DNA from: Glycine soja | Taxonomy: Eukaryota; Streptophyta; Magnoliopsida; Fabales; Fabaceae | Assembly (NCBI RefSeq): GCF_004193775.1 | Contig: NC_041008.1 | Location: 10,249,731-10,313,730 of the forward strand | Reading direction: 5' to 3' | DNA length: 64,000 nucleotides | Part shown: one piece after another, positions 50,187 to 61,710 of the stretch | How the letters are laid out: each line of letters begins with the position of its first letter | Position numbering within the stretch: the stretch's first letter is position 1 | The notes under the pieces: generated by a model | Seen by the model: only the letters and a program-made list of their open reading frames with translations | What the model was told of the DNA's origin: nothing | The model's database searches: none | Translations under genes and position numbers: made by a program

Positions 50187-51480
50187 TTAACAAGGTTTTG
50201 AGTTTTTGCAAACAAATGGGTGGGTCAAGAGTTGACTCGTTGTCCACCTTTCGCTAGACTCCTTCTTGATGCAACACTCAACAAAGTTGCAAAATTCTGG
50301 TGATGCAGTCTCTGGGGGGCTCGATGGTTCATCAAAGCAAATGACGCATATAAGAGTGGCCCAATTGGGCCTTTGACCCTCTTGAAGTAATGGGAAGTGA
50401 CCCACATAGAGTTCAAAAAGTGTCAAACCCAAACTCTATACATCAGCATCAAAACCATTATATTTCCCACCATACGCATTTGAGTTGAATCGTTTAGGGC
50501 TCATGTATGCATACGTGTCGACATATGAATTACATATTTCATGTGACTCATGACTTTGTTGACTCCAAAGTCAATAATCTTAACCTTCCCTTGAGTGTTT
50601 ATGATAATGTTTGCGGGCTTGATGTCACGATGCGCAATGTTGTGTGCGTGAAGGTATGCAAGGCCATTAAGGACTTCACACACCATTGTCACAAGTTACT
50701 CTGCAAAGAATATGCTGTTGATGGTAAGGGCAGTCTCGAGGGAGCCACCGCCCATGTACTCCATGAGGATTGCCACATCACCGATGGGCATCTCGAAAGA
50801 GCTATGAAAGTGATCCACATGGAGGCAATCAATGGTACGACGAAGAATTGATGCTTCTAAGAGTGCATGACAGTGTGTGATGGCGTCAATTTCACCATGG
50901 ATGATCTTCAACTCGTAAGTGATGGAGGTGACTTTATGGTAGACCTTGTAGACGGTTCTGCCATTTCCATGGCCGAGAATAATGAGTTTCGCAAGGTCAT
51001 CAATGGTGATGGCATCATTGGTGGTGCGTTTGGTGGTGGTGAGGGTTAAGTAAAGGGGGAAGTGGGGGCGACACTGAATAGGCTTAGAGATGGGGAGGCA
51101 GAGGTTAGGGTGGCGACGACGAATAAGGGCCATCATAGTAGTTGAAGGGCAAAGAAAGTGAAATTGAAAATAAAAGTACAATGTAGATTTGATAAGTGTG
51201 AGGGGTATATATTAAGCAAACGGGATACATAATGATGGCTTTAAAAGGCAAATGAACAAATATGGGAAGGAGACCCACTTTGTGAATCATTGTTCATGGT
51301 AATATGCAATGGATGTGGGTAACTTCTTGAGCAAAGCTTGTTTTATTTTCTTGATTTGCATGCAACAAATTTAGTCTTCCTTTCACAATTTTTGGCTTCT
51401 CAATTTTATCTTTCATTTCAAAATTTAATACATGATTTTGAATTTGATGACACATCAACATTTAATTTTGAGATTTGTTA
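49080..51480. repeat. Left copy of a direct duplication containing a MAPKK gene
   Basis: Flanks and gene match 56345-58590 in the same order and orientation, offset about 7.1-7.2 kb. Shared marks include cctacctcatcgttttca (3' side), ggttctcctaaaac(c/t)gaaaa next to the stop, and cccacttt(g/t)tgaatcattg in the promoter. The copies have drifted by many indels. Confidence 0.85.
50187..51136 (-). pseudogene. MAPKK (MKK9/MKK7 type) pseudogene
   Basis: The decayed paralogue of the intact kinase at 57308-58264. It begins MMALIRRRHPNLCLPISKP with the docking-type motif kept, then ILGHGNGRTVYKVYHKVTS, YELKIIHG (catalytic Lys kept, neighbouring Ala changed to Glu), [34 protein letters not shown] and [10 protein letters not shown]. 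Lesions: an in-frame TAA at 50696-50698 where the intact copy has Arg, a net loss of 4 nt in the activation loop near 50530 that shifts the frame, and Trp to TAG at 50436-50438 in the SLGLTLFELY region. The C-terminal part (ELYVGHFPLLQEGQRPNWAT) is still readable to the stop at 50187. The intact copy lies about 7 kb to the right. Confidence 0.92.
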
Positions 51481-54400
51481 TCTTTTAAAGAATTAATTTA
51501 CTTTTTATGGAGTCCTAAGATATAAAATTTAATGAGTTAGTCCTGAAATGGGTAATTCAGATCCTCGAGAAGACTAATTTGAGGCATTGCACATGTCAAG
51601 CAATTTACAAGCCTTAACTTGGTTTGTGTTAGAGTGGCATAACATAAGCATTAGTGGGTATGTAAAAGATTTTTTCTTTTGGAGTGAGAGTTTAAAGTCT
51701 AGAAAAAACTCACTCATCCCTAGCTATGGGGTGATGTGTTAATATGCATCTAACTATTTATTAGGAATGTGTTATCCAAACTTAGAGAAATGTATGTTTG
51801 ATTGGTCAGTCGTGTTATAGAATCATTATAAAGTGATGCAAATCCTTATCATGTTAAGATATCTAACCTAGCATTTCTGTAAAAACAATAATTTGATTAT
51901 ATTTCATTTTTAGTTGTATTTGAAGAAATCAAGTTGTATCTTTTAATTGTTATCAATAAAATTGTTTTACAAAAAGATTTTTTAATTTGTAAAAAAGAAT
52001 CTCTAAATCCCACTATTAAGCTAATGAAAAAATTGACTTACAAAATAGTTGACAAATTAAGTTGTTATAAGTTTTATCACTCATAATAATTTTACACTGC
52101 TCAAGTAACATTATCTCCGTAAAAATACATTTGCCTATATAAAAAAACTAACTACCTAATTAACTTGGTTTTATTATTGAATTATAAAAATAAAAATAGT
52201 AAAATCTTATTCCCTATATTATTTTTCAATTAACGTTTCTCATTAATGGGTATTTTTTCGTGAAAAGAAATTACTTTTATTCACTATATGTGATCCTAAA
52301 TTAATTTATTTTTAAATAATATTATATTTTATTAATATATTTTTCAGTGAAAAGAAATTATAATGTATTAACTAAAAAGTTTTAAATTGTACCTGTGATT
52401 TCATCGGATCCTTAATAATGAGAAAAATACTAAGATAAAATGTTGTGGATACAGATACAATTGTGATCACAAAAATCTTGATGATTGCAAATCATTTTTT
52501 AAAGCCTAAAATATTATTTTAGTCACTTATGTATTTAGTAATTTTTCTTTGGTAATTTATGGTTAATTTTTTTTTTGATTCTTTAAGTTTGCAATATTAT
52601 CCAAAATAATCCTTCTTGTTAGTTTGGTATTAATATCGTTAGCATTTTAAAATAATTAATTTTAATATAATAACAATAAAAATGTCATTATTAAAATTAA
52701 TTATTATAATTAATTAAACATAATGATGAATTGGCTAAAAAATAATGATGGATTTTAACTGTCTCAATCTTTTTTATTAATTTTTATAAAATATTTATTT
52801 TGATTCTTTAATTTTATAATATTATCTAAAATAGTCCTTCTCTTAGTTTGATATTAATATCGTTAGTGTTTTAAAATAATTAATTTTAATATAATAGCAA
52901 TAAAATGTTATTATTTAAATTAATTATTATAATTAATTAAACATAATCATGAATTGACTTTTATAATATAAATTTATTAACTTTTATAATAATAATTTTA
53001 CATTATTTTAGAAGAAAAAATAACTAATAAATTTAAAAGTTACATCAATGTTAAGATTGATTAACAATGAATGCTTTTTCACACTAATAATATATGTTTA
53101 TTAAACTTTTATTTCAAACCATTAAAAATATATCTTTTACTTTTCTCTCAAGGACTCTACTACAAGACATAAATTTATGAGTTTAGACCCATGCTAAAAT
53201 ACAAAAACTAAATTAAAATTACACAAATAATACATGTGCCAAAATATTTACCAAAATGATACAAATTACTTTTCCTAGAAAAAAAATTGATCATCCCTAA
53301 ACCGATTTCTCAATGTGCATCCAAATTTGTTTTTGCTTTCAATATTGGGAAATTGGTTTTAATTCTATTTTTTTATTTTTAAATTTTGTTTTTTCCTTTA
53401 CATTGTTTTTTCAACGTGTCATTTATTTATTTTATTTTTTTAATTGTATATATTTTTCATTATTTTCTACAGTGAATTTCCATTTTCTTTTCATTTCTAT
53501 TTTTTAAAAAAAATATTTTAATCTTTCTATAAATAAATAATTTGTCAATAAATTTTTTATTTAATCCACAACTGTAATTTTACTAAAAAAATAGATTAAG
53601 TTAACAATGAAATAAAATAAAATTACAAGCAATACAACATAATATTAAAATTAACGTTGTTTTGACTAAGAATTAAAATAACAAACAGATATAAGATTAA
53701 AATTAATATTGTTGACTTGATCTTGTATTTCCAACACGATGAGAATATTTGTTTCTAAAATGACCTAGGTTGTAACACATGAGACATCTTTTTATTAAAT
53801 TTAGTTTCCTCGTATCTATTTTGGTGTATATAGGAGAGTTTTGAACGACCTTTAATTTTATTTTTTTTTTGTATATTTGGACATCATTTTGAAGAATTAT
53901 TATCATTTTAATATGTGAAACTTATATCATCATATTCATCTATAGAACTAAACTATTACTTAGTTAATAAAATATCATAAATATGAATAAAATGACACAA
54001 AAATCACCTCCATGCAAACATTTAAAGGAATTAACTAATTTCTATGACTAATATATTTTAAAAAATAAATCATAAAATTGGAAACTAAAAGGAAATAAAA
54101 ATAAAAATTGTTTTAAAAATAAAATATACAATTAAGAAAACAAATAAAAAATAAATGGCACGTTAGAGAATTGGTTCTCCACAAACCAATTTCCTATGTT
54201 CCGCAGGAAAAAAAATTAAAGGTGGGACAGTGAGAAATCGGATTGGGCACCGAATTTTCAATGGCAATTCTAATCTGTATCATTTTGATAAATAACACTT
54301 GTAGTTATAGTATGGATTCAGTATGTTTTTGGTCTCTTAGTTATAGTATAGATTCACTATGTTTTTTGTCTCTTAAAAAAATTGATTGGTCATAGTTTAT

Positions 54401-56344
54401 TATTTTTTTTCTGTCATTGATTTTGATCTTTGCCATCAAATTTTGGCATTAAATAATAACGGGTCATTAATTTTATTATGATTATACTGATAATAAAATT
54501 TCTGACAGTTTTAACTGCTAGAAAATGCTTGTTAAAGCTTTTTTAAAGGTATTGAAACTTCTGGCGGTGTAAACCCCCACAAAATAGCTTGACGCCAGCT
54601 AATCATCTCACACCAGAATAATCAAACTCTTCCATTGTTTTCCTTATGCGAACTCACAAAATCACAAATGCAACAACATTATTCATCGAACCAAATCCCA
54701 AAATAAATCCAATTACAAATGGGTTCTAATTCTCAGATTCATCAACACTTGGTGTTATTCTCACTAGTGATTCTACCATGATATCACCACAACTTTTAGA
54801 TTTTTAGAACGTGAGTCTATGTCTAATTTAATCCAAAAATTATCGTGAGTATTACTCCTCACTTATATATTTTAACTTATCTTTAGACATGTACTTGTGT
54901 GCTTTTTTCAAATACATTTCCTCACATAACATTTCTTGGTGCATAGATAACATGAACTTGGTGCATAGATAACATGGGGGTGGTCAAATGAGTTGTATAT
55001 ATACTTATCCTACAACTGAGGAATTTATTTTACCAATTCATTCTGTTAACAATGACAGTGACCTTGCTCGCAGACCTATGACGGAAACAACGAATGAAAC
55101 ACCGTTCGAAAGATATCGAGACTCGTCAGACCTTGTAGTGATGAAAAGAACGAGGGTGACGATGATGATTCAGATAAGGAGGAGGTGAGCGTGGAGTTAG
55201 ATTTGATGATTTTCCCAAACCCAAACCCGAATCTCTGCGCTGCTGCCACTGATTTCCCCAAACCTGCACAACACAATGTTCAGCGACGCGAACTATTTGC
55301 CAGCCATCGCTCTACTCCGCGACAACGACCGCTTTATCTGGATTTGGAGTTTCAATTCATTTTGAGGTTGGATTCAGGATCTAAATCCATGTCGCCACCA
55401 ATAAGAGGAAGATGAATTTTTTGGGTTTGAGTTGGGTTTGGAGTTTCAGATTTGATTTTTTTCCCTAGATATGTATTTGATCTACGATGTTATCGAGCTT
55501 ACAATAGCACGCAAAGAAGAAAAATAAGCTAATCAGCACAACACAAGCCAGGTTTCGCAAAAGATTTGGTGTTCGATTAAAGGTGTGTGATGGATAAGCA
55601 TGAGAGCTTTGGTGTTCGATGAAAGGCATGAGAGAGAAACCACTCGTAGACTAGTTGGTGGGTTCATGTTTGTTGATCAAGCATCTTCTGACCGTTTTAA
55701 TCTCTAAGTATGACTATCACTAAAAACTAACATGTGACATTCATTAAAGTCGCTGCAACATCAATTAATGAGACTTAATGGAGAGACTAAAAATATTAAT
55801 AGACACAAATATCATCAATTAAGATTGATCAATTTTTTTAAGACAAAAAATATAAAAAAAACTTAGGAACTAAAAACACGATTAACTCTTGTATTATTTG
55901 TGTAATTTTTCTTTTTTCTTTTTTATTTTGGAGTAGAAAACTCTAAATTTCCTTACTACCAAATAACTAAAATATCATTTTACACAATTACATTCTCGTT
56001 ATATTCTCTCCCTCTCTCAATGGTATCTTCTCTTTATTCTCTAATGAGATTTTAAATCATTACTATCACTTTTTGTTCTTTATCGAAATATTCTCCTTTC
56101 TTTTCAACATTTTTTCTCGTTCTTGTGACCGAACTTTAAGAATGTAAACAATAATAAAACATATCACTTTACAGTTTACACGGTTACATTTTATCTATTT
56201 TTTCTGCTATAATTTTTTAAAAAAATATTATTATTTTGTCCAAACATGTGGCTTCCTCTTTTATTTCTCCCCCACGTTTTCTTCTTTATCATACAGGACA
56301 ATGTTAAGCACACAAAACGTGAAGTGGTGCACACAAAAACTTCC
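51481..56344. other. Spacer between the two MKK copies, no recognised gene
   Basis: Mostly AT-rich. A frame at 53703-53906 (minus) contains CLMCYNLGHFRNKYSHRV, a zinc-knuckle-like motif whose last Cys is Tyr, as in a decayed retroelement or transposase knuckle. Words such as tagtccttct(t/c)..agtttg(g/a)tattaatatcgttag recur at about 52600 and 52840. A GC-richer island at 55060-55440 has short unrelated frames without domains and could be a captured gene piece. Several stretches with ggtctcttag / aactaaaaac resemble repeat filler. Confidence 0.35.
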
Positions 56345-57008
56345 AAATAAAATGACGACAGCCATGATGAGAGAAGCTAGTGCTCTAGTGCTCATTGCTC
56401 ATCAACTTGACAACTCATAACAAAGTAATTAAAGTGCAAAACAAAGGATTGTTCCACGTTCATGCATTCCTTCCACCCTTCCACCTTCCACTCACCTACC
56501 TCATCGTTTTCACCTCGCAGTCCCACATCATTAATTCCAGCAAACCCATTGCCCATTGCTTTCATTATCAATTCAAATCATTTCTTATCCACCCAATATT
56601 GATCAAACAAACCACCCCATTCCATTCGAATTTGGATTATCTACTGCCCTTTCCCATTCTGTCCCTTTAAAATCATATAATTTTTATTCCATTCTCAATT
56701 TCACACTTCAATACAATACTTATGACTTAATTAGTTACCCGTAAAAATTCAAATATCAAACACAATTTTTTTTAAAATAATATATATACTAACATTATAA
56801 AATGATTGATGTTTAATTATAAATTAGTATTAGGGTAAGTTAATTGATGTTTATAATAATTATTTTTAAAATTATATATATTATGATTTCTGATAAATTT
56901 CTTTGATATTTAACATCAAGAATATCCTTCACAAGGAAGAAGTATATTCGAGTTAGATGTTTCAAAAACAACAAAACCCTTGGTTAATGGTGTAAAAAAC
57001 TAAAAATT

Positions 57009-57218
57009 AGACTCAGTTTAAAATTGAAATAAAAGAGCAATAGATAATTCAGAATTTTAAATTCTTTTTATCATTGGCAAGCATAATTTACGTACAAAGG
57101 GAATGATTCTCTTAGACTCAGTTAAGAATTGAAAACAATAGAGCCGTAGATAAATAATTCAGAATTTTAAATTCCCTTTTATCATAATTTACAAAGGGGA
57201 TGGTTCTCCTAAAACTGA
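57009..57218. repeat. Local tandem duplication, two units of about 105 bp, 3' of the MKK gene
   Basis: agactcagttta/ag.attgaaa ... attcagaattttaaattc ... tttacxxaaaggg.atg.ttctc occurs at 57009-57113 and again from 57114. The pseudogene copy at 49980-50110 has only one such unit, so the doubling happened after the gene duplication, or one unit was lost. Confidence 0.7.
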
Positions 57219-57307
57219 AAAGGTTTGAATCCGGGGGAATATACACCAACTCAAAAAGGTGATTCCAAGATCCAAGTCATAACAAAAAAACAACCGGGTC
57301 AACCCAC

Positions 57308-58264
57308 TTAACATGTATCCGGGTCATTGCACACAAACGGGTGGGTCAAGAGCTGAGCCGTCGTCCACCTTTCCCCGGACTCCTTCTTGAGGCAGCACTC
57401 CACGAAATCGCGAAACTCCGGTGACGCGGTCTCGGGGAGGCTCGGCGGGTCGCCGAAGCAAATTGCACACATAAGGGTAGCCCAGTCGGGTCTCTGACCC
57501 GCTTGAAGAAATGGGAAGTGACCCACATAGAGTTCAAATAGGGTCAAACCCAAACTCCAAATATCCGCAGCAAAACCGTTATAGTTCCCGCCATACGCTT
57601 CCGGGTCGAACCGGTCGGGACTCATGTACGCGCACGTGCCGACATAAGAGTTACACGCTTCGAGCGAGCGGCACATGAGTTTGCTGACTCCGAAGTCTGC
57701 AATCTTAACATCCCCTTCGGAGTTTACTAGGATGTTCGCGGGCTTTATGTCGCGGTGAGCGATGTTGCGCGCGTGGAGGTACGCGAGCCCCTCGAGGACG
57801 TCACGCGCCACCTTGGCGAGTCGCTCTTCCGAGAACGTGCCGCTGGCGGCGAGGGCGGTCTCGAGGGTGCCGCCGTCCATGTACTCCATGAGGATCGCCA
57901 CGTCACCGGAGGGCTTTTCGAAGGAGCTGTGGAAGCGGACAACGTGGGGGCAGTCGGTAACGCGGCGGAGGATGGAGGTTTCCGAGAGGGCGCGGCGGCG
58001 CCTGGTGGCGTCGGTGTCGGAGTGGATGATCTTGAGCGCGTAGGTGGCGGAGGTGGCCTTGTGGCGGACTTTGTAGACGGTGCCGCCGTTTCCGTGGCCA
58101 AGGATGGCGAGCTTCTCGAGGTCGGCGGCGGCAATGGCGTCGCCGGAGGCTGGTTTGGCGGTGGTGGTGGGAGGGAGGGGGAGGGGGAAGCGGAGGCGGC
58201 GCTCGGAGGGCTCCGGGAGGGGGAGACGGAGGTTGGGGTGGCGGCGGTGGCGGACGAGGGCCAT
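57308..58264 (-). CDS. Mitogen-activated protein kinase kinase, group D (MKK9/MKK7-like), intronless
   Basis: A 318-residue dual-specificity kinase that phosphorylates MAP kinases (MPK3/MPK6 for Arabidopsis MKK9) in stress, ethylene and defence signalling; acts in cytosol and nucleus. Seen in the sequence: a MAPK-docking motif RHRRHPNLRLPLP (residues 5-17), glycine loop GHGNGGTVYKV (56-66), catalytic Lys78 in [14 protein letters not shown] (170-177), DFG (190-192), activation loop with the plant MAPKK S/T-x5-S/T pattern at Ser200 and Ser206 (RSLEACNSYVGT), YMSPDRF (213-219; most MKKs have SPER, here Asp for Glu), and DIWSLGLTLFELYVGHFPFL in the C lobe. The ATG at 58264-58262 (MALVRH) matches the family start; the codon before it is GTG. 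It has high GC compared with the flanks. Single exon is normal for group D. A decayed copy lies at 50187-51136. Confidence 0.95.
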   Translation of the reverse strand: MALVRHRRHPNLRLPLPEPSERRLRFPLPLPPTTTAKPASGDAIAAADLEKLAILGHGNGGTVYKVRHKATSATYALKIIHSDTDATRRRRALSETSILRRVTDCPHVVRFHSSFEKPSGDVAILMEYMDGGTLETALAASGTFSEERLAKVARDVLEGLAYLHARNIAHRDIKPANILVNSEGDVKIADFGVSKLMCRSLEACNSYVGTCAYMSPDRFDPEAYGGNYNGFAADIWSLGLTLFELYVGHFPFLQAGQRPDWATLMCAICFGDPPSLPETASPEFRDFVECCLKKESGERWTTAQLLTHPFVCNDPDTC

Positions 58265-58345
58265 CACGGCGGTTGAGGGCGGACGAAATGAGAAAAAGAA
58301 AAGTGAAAAGGAAACGTAAAGTGAGGTGTGAATGGTGTGAGGGTT

Positions 58346-58353
58346 TTTATATA
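58346..58353 (-). promoter_or_regulatory. TATA box of the MKK9-like gene
   Basis: TATATAAA on the minus strand, 82 bp before the ATG, which would place the transcript start near 58320 and give a leader of about 50 nt. The pseudogene copy has tatatatt in the corresponding place (about 51207), so the box is degraded there. Confidence 0.65.
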
Positions 58354-58597
58354 AGTGAGTGGGAAGTGAATGTGATGGTGGCTTTTGAGGAAGGAAAGAG
58401 GCTGGATATGGGAGTGGGACCCACTTTTTGAATCATTGTTCGTGATAAAATGCTTTGGATATGCATATGCTTCTGGAGCTGAGTTTTGTTTACTTTTCTT
58501 ATTTTGCATGTGATAAAATGTAGCAGGCCTTTCACAGTTCCCAACTTCCTCACTCTTATCTTCAATTTTTAAATTTTATATGATTTTGAATTCAATA

Positions 58598-58675
58598 GTC
58601 TAGGTATGAATTATTAATAAACAAAAAGTCTAGGTATGAATTATTAATAAACAAAAAGTCTAGGTATGAATTTTG
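58598..58675. repeat. Tandem 30-bp repeat, 2.6 units
   Basis: gtctaggtatgaatta restarts at 58598, 58628 and 58658. The first two units are identical (through ttaataaacaaaaa). Confidence 0.95.
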
Positions 58676-58734
58676 AGATTTTTTTTACTTTTTTTAAAGA
58701 ATTTTAGCTTTTATGGATTACTTTGTTTTAAAAA

Positions 58735-59385
58735 GTTAAATAACTGGTCTCTATACTTTTACAATTGATATCATTTAGTCTCTATAATATGAAAGTGAAT
58801 TTTTTTAGTTCATATCTAGTTTACATTTAATTTTTTTTTATTTTTTATAGTTTAAAAATGATATTTTTAGACCTTATAATTTACATTTTTATTTTCTTTT
58901 AGTCTTTATAGTTTGAAAGTGATCTTTTTAGTCTCCATAATTTATATTTTAATTACATTTTAATGCTTATTACAAAAGATGTATAAAATTAATTAGCTAT
59001 AAATTAATTATAAATTATCAACTATTTTTTATTATAAATTATCTTGCGATAAATTAGTTACGAATTATTTTTTAATATTTTTGTAGTTAATTGTAATTGA
59101 TAATATTACTTATATTTTGATGGTAAGAACTAAAAATAAATTAAAATATAAAATATATGGACTAAAAAGACCACTTTTAAACTATAGGGATTATAAGAAA
59201 ATTAAAATATAAATTATAAAGACAAAAAAACCACTTTCAAACTATAAGGACTAAAAGAGAATTAAAATATGAACTATAGGAACTAAAAAAACTACTTTAA
59301 AACTATAAAGATTAAAAAAATTGCTTAAAACTATAGGAACTAAAATATATAAATAATAAAATTATAGGGACTAAATGAGTAATTA
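58735..59385. mobile_element. Large imperfect foldback element (about 650 bp)
   Basis: The left arm (58745-58960) has ggtctctatacttttac, atttagtctctataat, tgaaagtgat.tttttagtc and similar words. The right arm (59140-59385) carries their reverse complements: ggactaaaaagaccact, aactataaggactaaaag, aactaaaaaaactacttt, attatagggactaaatgag. It also has internal direct repetition of the ~50-bp word. This is a foldback or long-TIR MITE-like element about 470 bp upstream of the MKK9-like start. Target duplication not defined. Confidence 0.65.
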
Positions 59386-60054
59386 AACCTTTTTAAAATA
59401 ATGATAGTTACTATTTACTTCAGGATATTGTGTTTTTTTACCCTTTACAGAATTTTAGTTTTTTATGGACCATCAGGTTTAAAATTAAGAGTAAATTATA
59501 TTAATTACTCTTTAAAATTTTATAAAATTATATAAACATATTTGCTTTTTTAATTATTATAATAATTTCTTTTATAAGAAGTATTGATGTAATATATAAG
59601 AGAGTGTTAGTATAATATTTTTAAACATTAAGAAGATATTATTGTAACATATAAAAATATATTAATGTAATATTTTTAAACTAAAAGAGCTTTTAGTAGA
59701 ATTACGTGTAATTTAATAAAACTAAGGATACGTGAGTATAATTTGCTCTAAAATTAATGATATTTTTTATTACTCTCAAAATTAGTAGGGGAGGGTCAGG
59801 TTCTGCGTGTTCTTAAGTAAACTACCAAAATTGTTTTCAACTTTGCCAAATTTATTATACTTTCATTTTTTTAAAATTTAATATAGGTGTTGTGTGCAAT
59901 TTGAAAAAAGTTCAGAGGAAATGTGAGTATAATTTTCTTTAAATTTAATAGTATTTTTAGTTACTCTTAAAATTAGGCGTGTTGTTACGTGTAATTTGAA
60001 AAAATAAAATAAAAATACGAATATAATTTAATCTAAAATTAATGGTATTTCTAG
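59386..60054. other. AT-rich spacer with partial copies of the following repeat
   Basis: ggggagggtcaggttctg at 59787 and the text taccaaaattgtttt..ttgccaaatttattatactttca repeat the start of the units at 60055-61710. No gene. Confidence 0.5.
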
Positions 60055-61710
60055 TTACTCTTGAAATTAGAGGGGAGGATTCAGGTTCTGTATGCTTTAA
60101 GTAAATTATATACCAAAATTGTTTCTCTAATTAGACAAATTTATTATACTTTCATCTTATTAAAAAAGATTAATGTTTCATTTTGTTTTCACAGTGTTTG
60201 GCGGTTTCTAAGGTTTTTGTTTGTTTCCCTAAAAAAAAGTTTTTTTGTTGTTGAAAATATTATATTTCTTAGTTGTTGATCGCATATCATCATTACAGGT
60301 TAAACTAATTTCTTAACTACTCATACTATCATTTAATATTTTTTAAGAAATTAAATGCTACGATAATAAATATGGTATATGATTAATGATTAATATAGGG
60401 TTGAATACACGTGGCTAGCTGATTAAAAAGGTGGCTGTTACAAATATATTATGATAATATAATTAACTAATTATTTTATCAGTTAATAAATTTTATTTCA
60501 GCAGAAAAGAGTTAATATATTTTAGAGCAAATTATAGTAACACTTTTTGAAATTTCGTGCAATTACATAAATATTTAATGCTTTTTGAACTATTACATTT
60601 CTTTTTTTGAGAGTGTTAGTGTAAGATTTTAGAAGATGTTAGAAAGAATGTTTTTGTAATATTTTCGAACATATGAAGAAGTACTGATATAATGTTTTAA
60701 AACGTAAAGGAGTGCTAGTGTAGAAAATAAAAATAATAAAGAATGAAGTTATATATAATTTGATAGAAGTTCAAGATATATTAATGTAATTTATTCTATA
60801 CTTTTATTTAGTTAATGTATTTTAGTTTTTAAGGACTTCTAATGTTTAAAATTAATGGTAGTTTGTAGTTACCCTTGAAATTAGTAGGGGATCGAGTATT
60901 CAGGTTCTTCATATTTTGATTTTATGTTTATTATACTTTCATCTTCCTAAAAAAATAATATTTATTGTGTTTTCATATTTTTTTTTGGTAGTTTTTAAGT
61001 TTTTTTCTTGAAAAATATTATATTTCTTAGTTGTCTATCACATGCATATCATCATTATAAGTTAAACCAGAATCTTAATTACTTATTATATCATTTAATA
61101 TTTTTTAAGTTACAAGCTGGGATAAATATGATGTATAATTAATATATATAGGGATGAATACACGTGGCTAACTGATTAAATGAGTGGTTGTTACAAATAA
61201 ATTATGATAATGTAATGAATTATAGTTAATAATTTTTTTTAGTTAATGTATTTTAATTTTTATGAACTCCCGAGGTTTAAAATTAATAGTAGTTTGTAGT
61301 AACCCTTGAAATGAGTAGGGGGATTCAGGTTATGCATCTTTTGATTTTAAGTAAACTATCAAAATTGTTTCCCTCCTTTGGCAAGTTTATTTGGTGGTGG
61401 TTATTCTAAAAAAAAGTATTTGGTGGTTTCTAAGTTTTTCCGGTTTTTTTAAACTATTATATTTTTTATTTGTTTATCACATATCTTCATTACAAGTTAT
61501 AATTCATTTCTCAATTAATTATTCTATCATTTATTTTTTTTAAAAATTTAAAAACCGCGATAAATATCTCTTAAAAAAAGGGATAAATATGGTATATGAT
61601 TAATATGAGGATGAATACACGTGGCTAGCCGATTAAAAGGGTGGTCGTTACTCGTTACAGATACATTATGATAATATAACTAATTATTTATTTAGTTAAT
61701 ACATTTTGTT
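60055..61710. repeat. Three diverged units, each with an ACACGTGGCTA box
   Basis: Units start near 60055, 60870 and 61300 with cttgaaat(t/g)agtagggg / agaggggagg..attcaggtt and share the order tttattatactttcatctt, tatatttcttagttgt, cattacaagtta, atcatttaatattttttaag, gataaatatg.tatat.atta, gaatacacgtggcta (60413, 61155, 61613), gattaaa..gtgg.(t/c)gttac and attatgataatataa. Unit length is about 410 bp, with a 370-bp spacer between the first and second. ACACGTGGC is identical in all three although the rest has drifted. Confidence 0.8.

Larger units (their letters stand above)
56345..58590. repeat. Right copy of the MKK-containing duplication
   Basis: Partner of 49080-51480. Holds the intact kinase, about 1 kb of its downstream DNA and about 0.3 kb of its promoter. 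Confidence 0.85.

Noticed and set aside
57755..58276. 173-codon plus-strand open frame, plus smaller ones, opposite the MAPKK gene
   Set aside because: They are antisense shadows of a GC-rich kinase coding sequence; the composition is repetitive Gly/Glu/Val and no domain is present.
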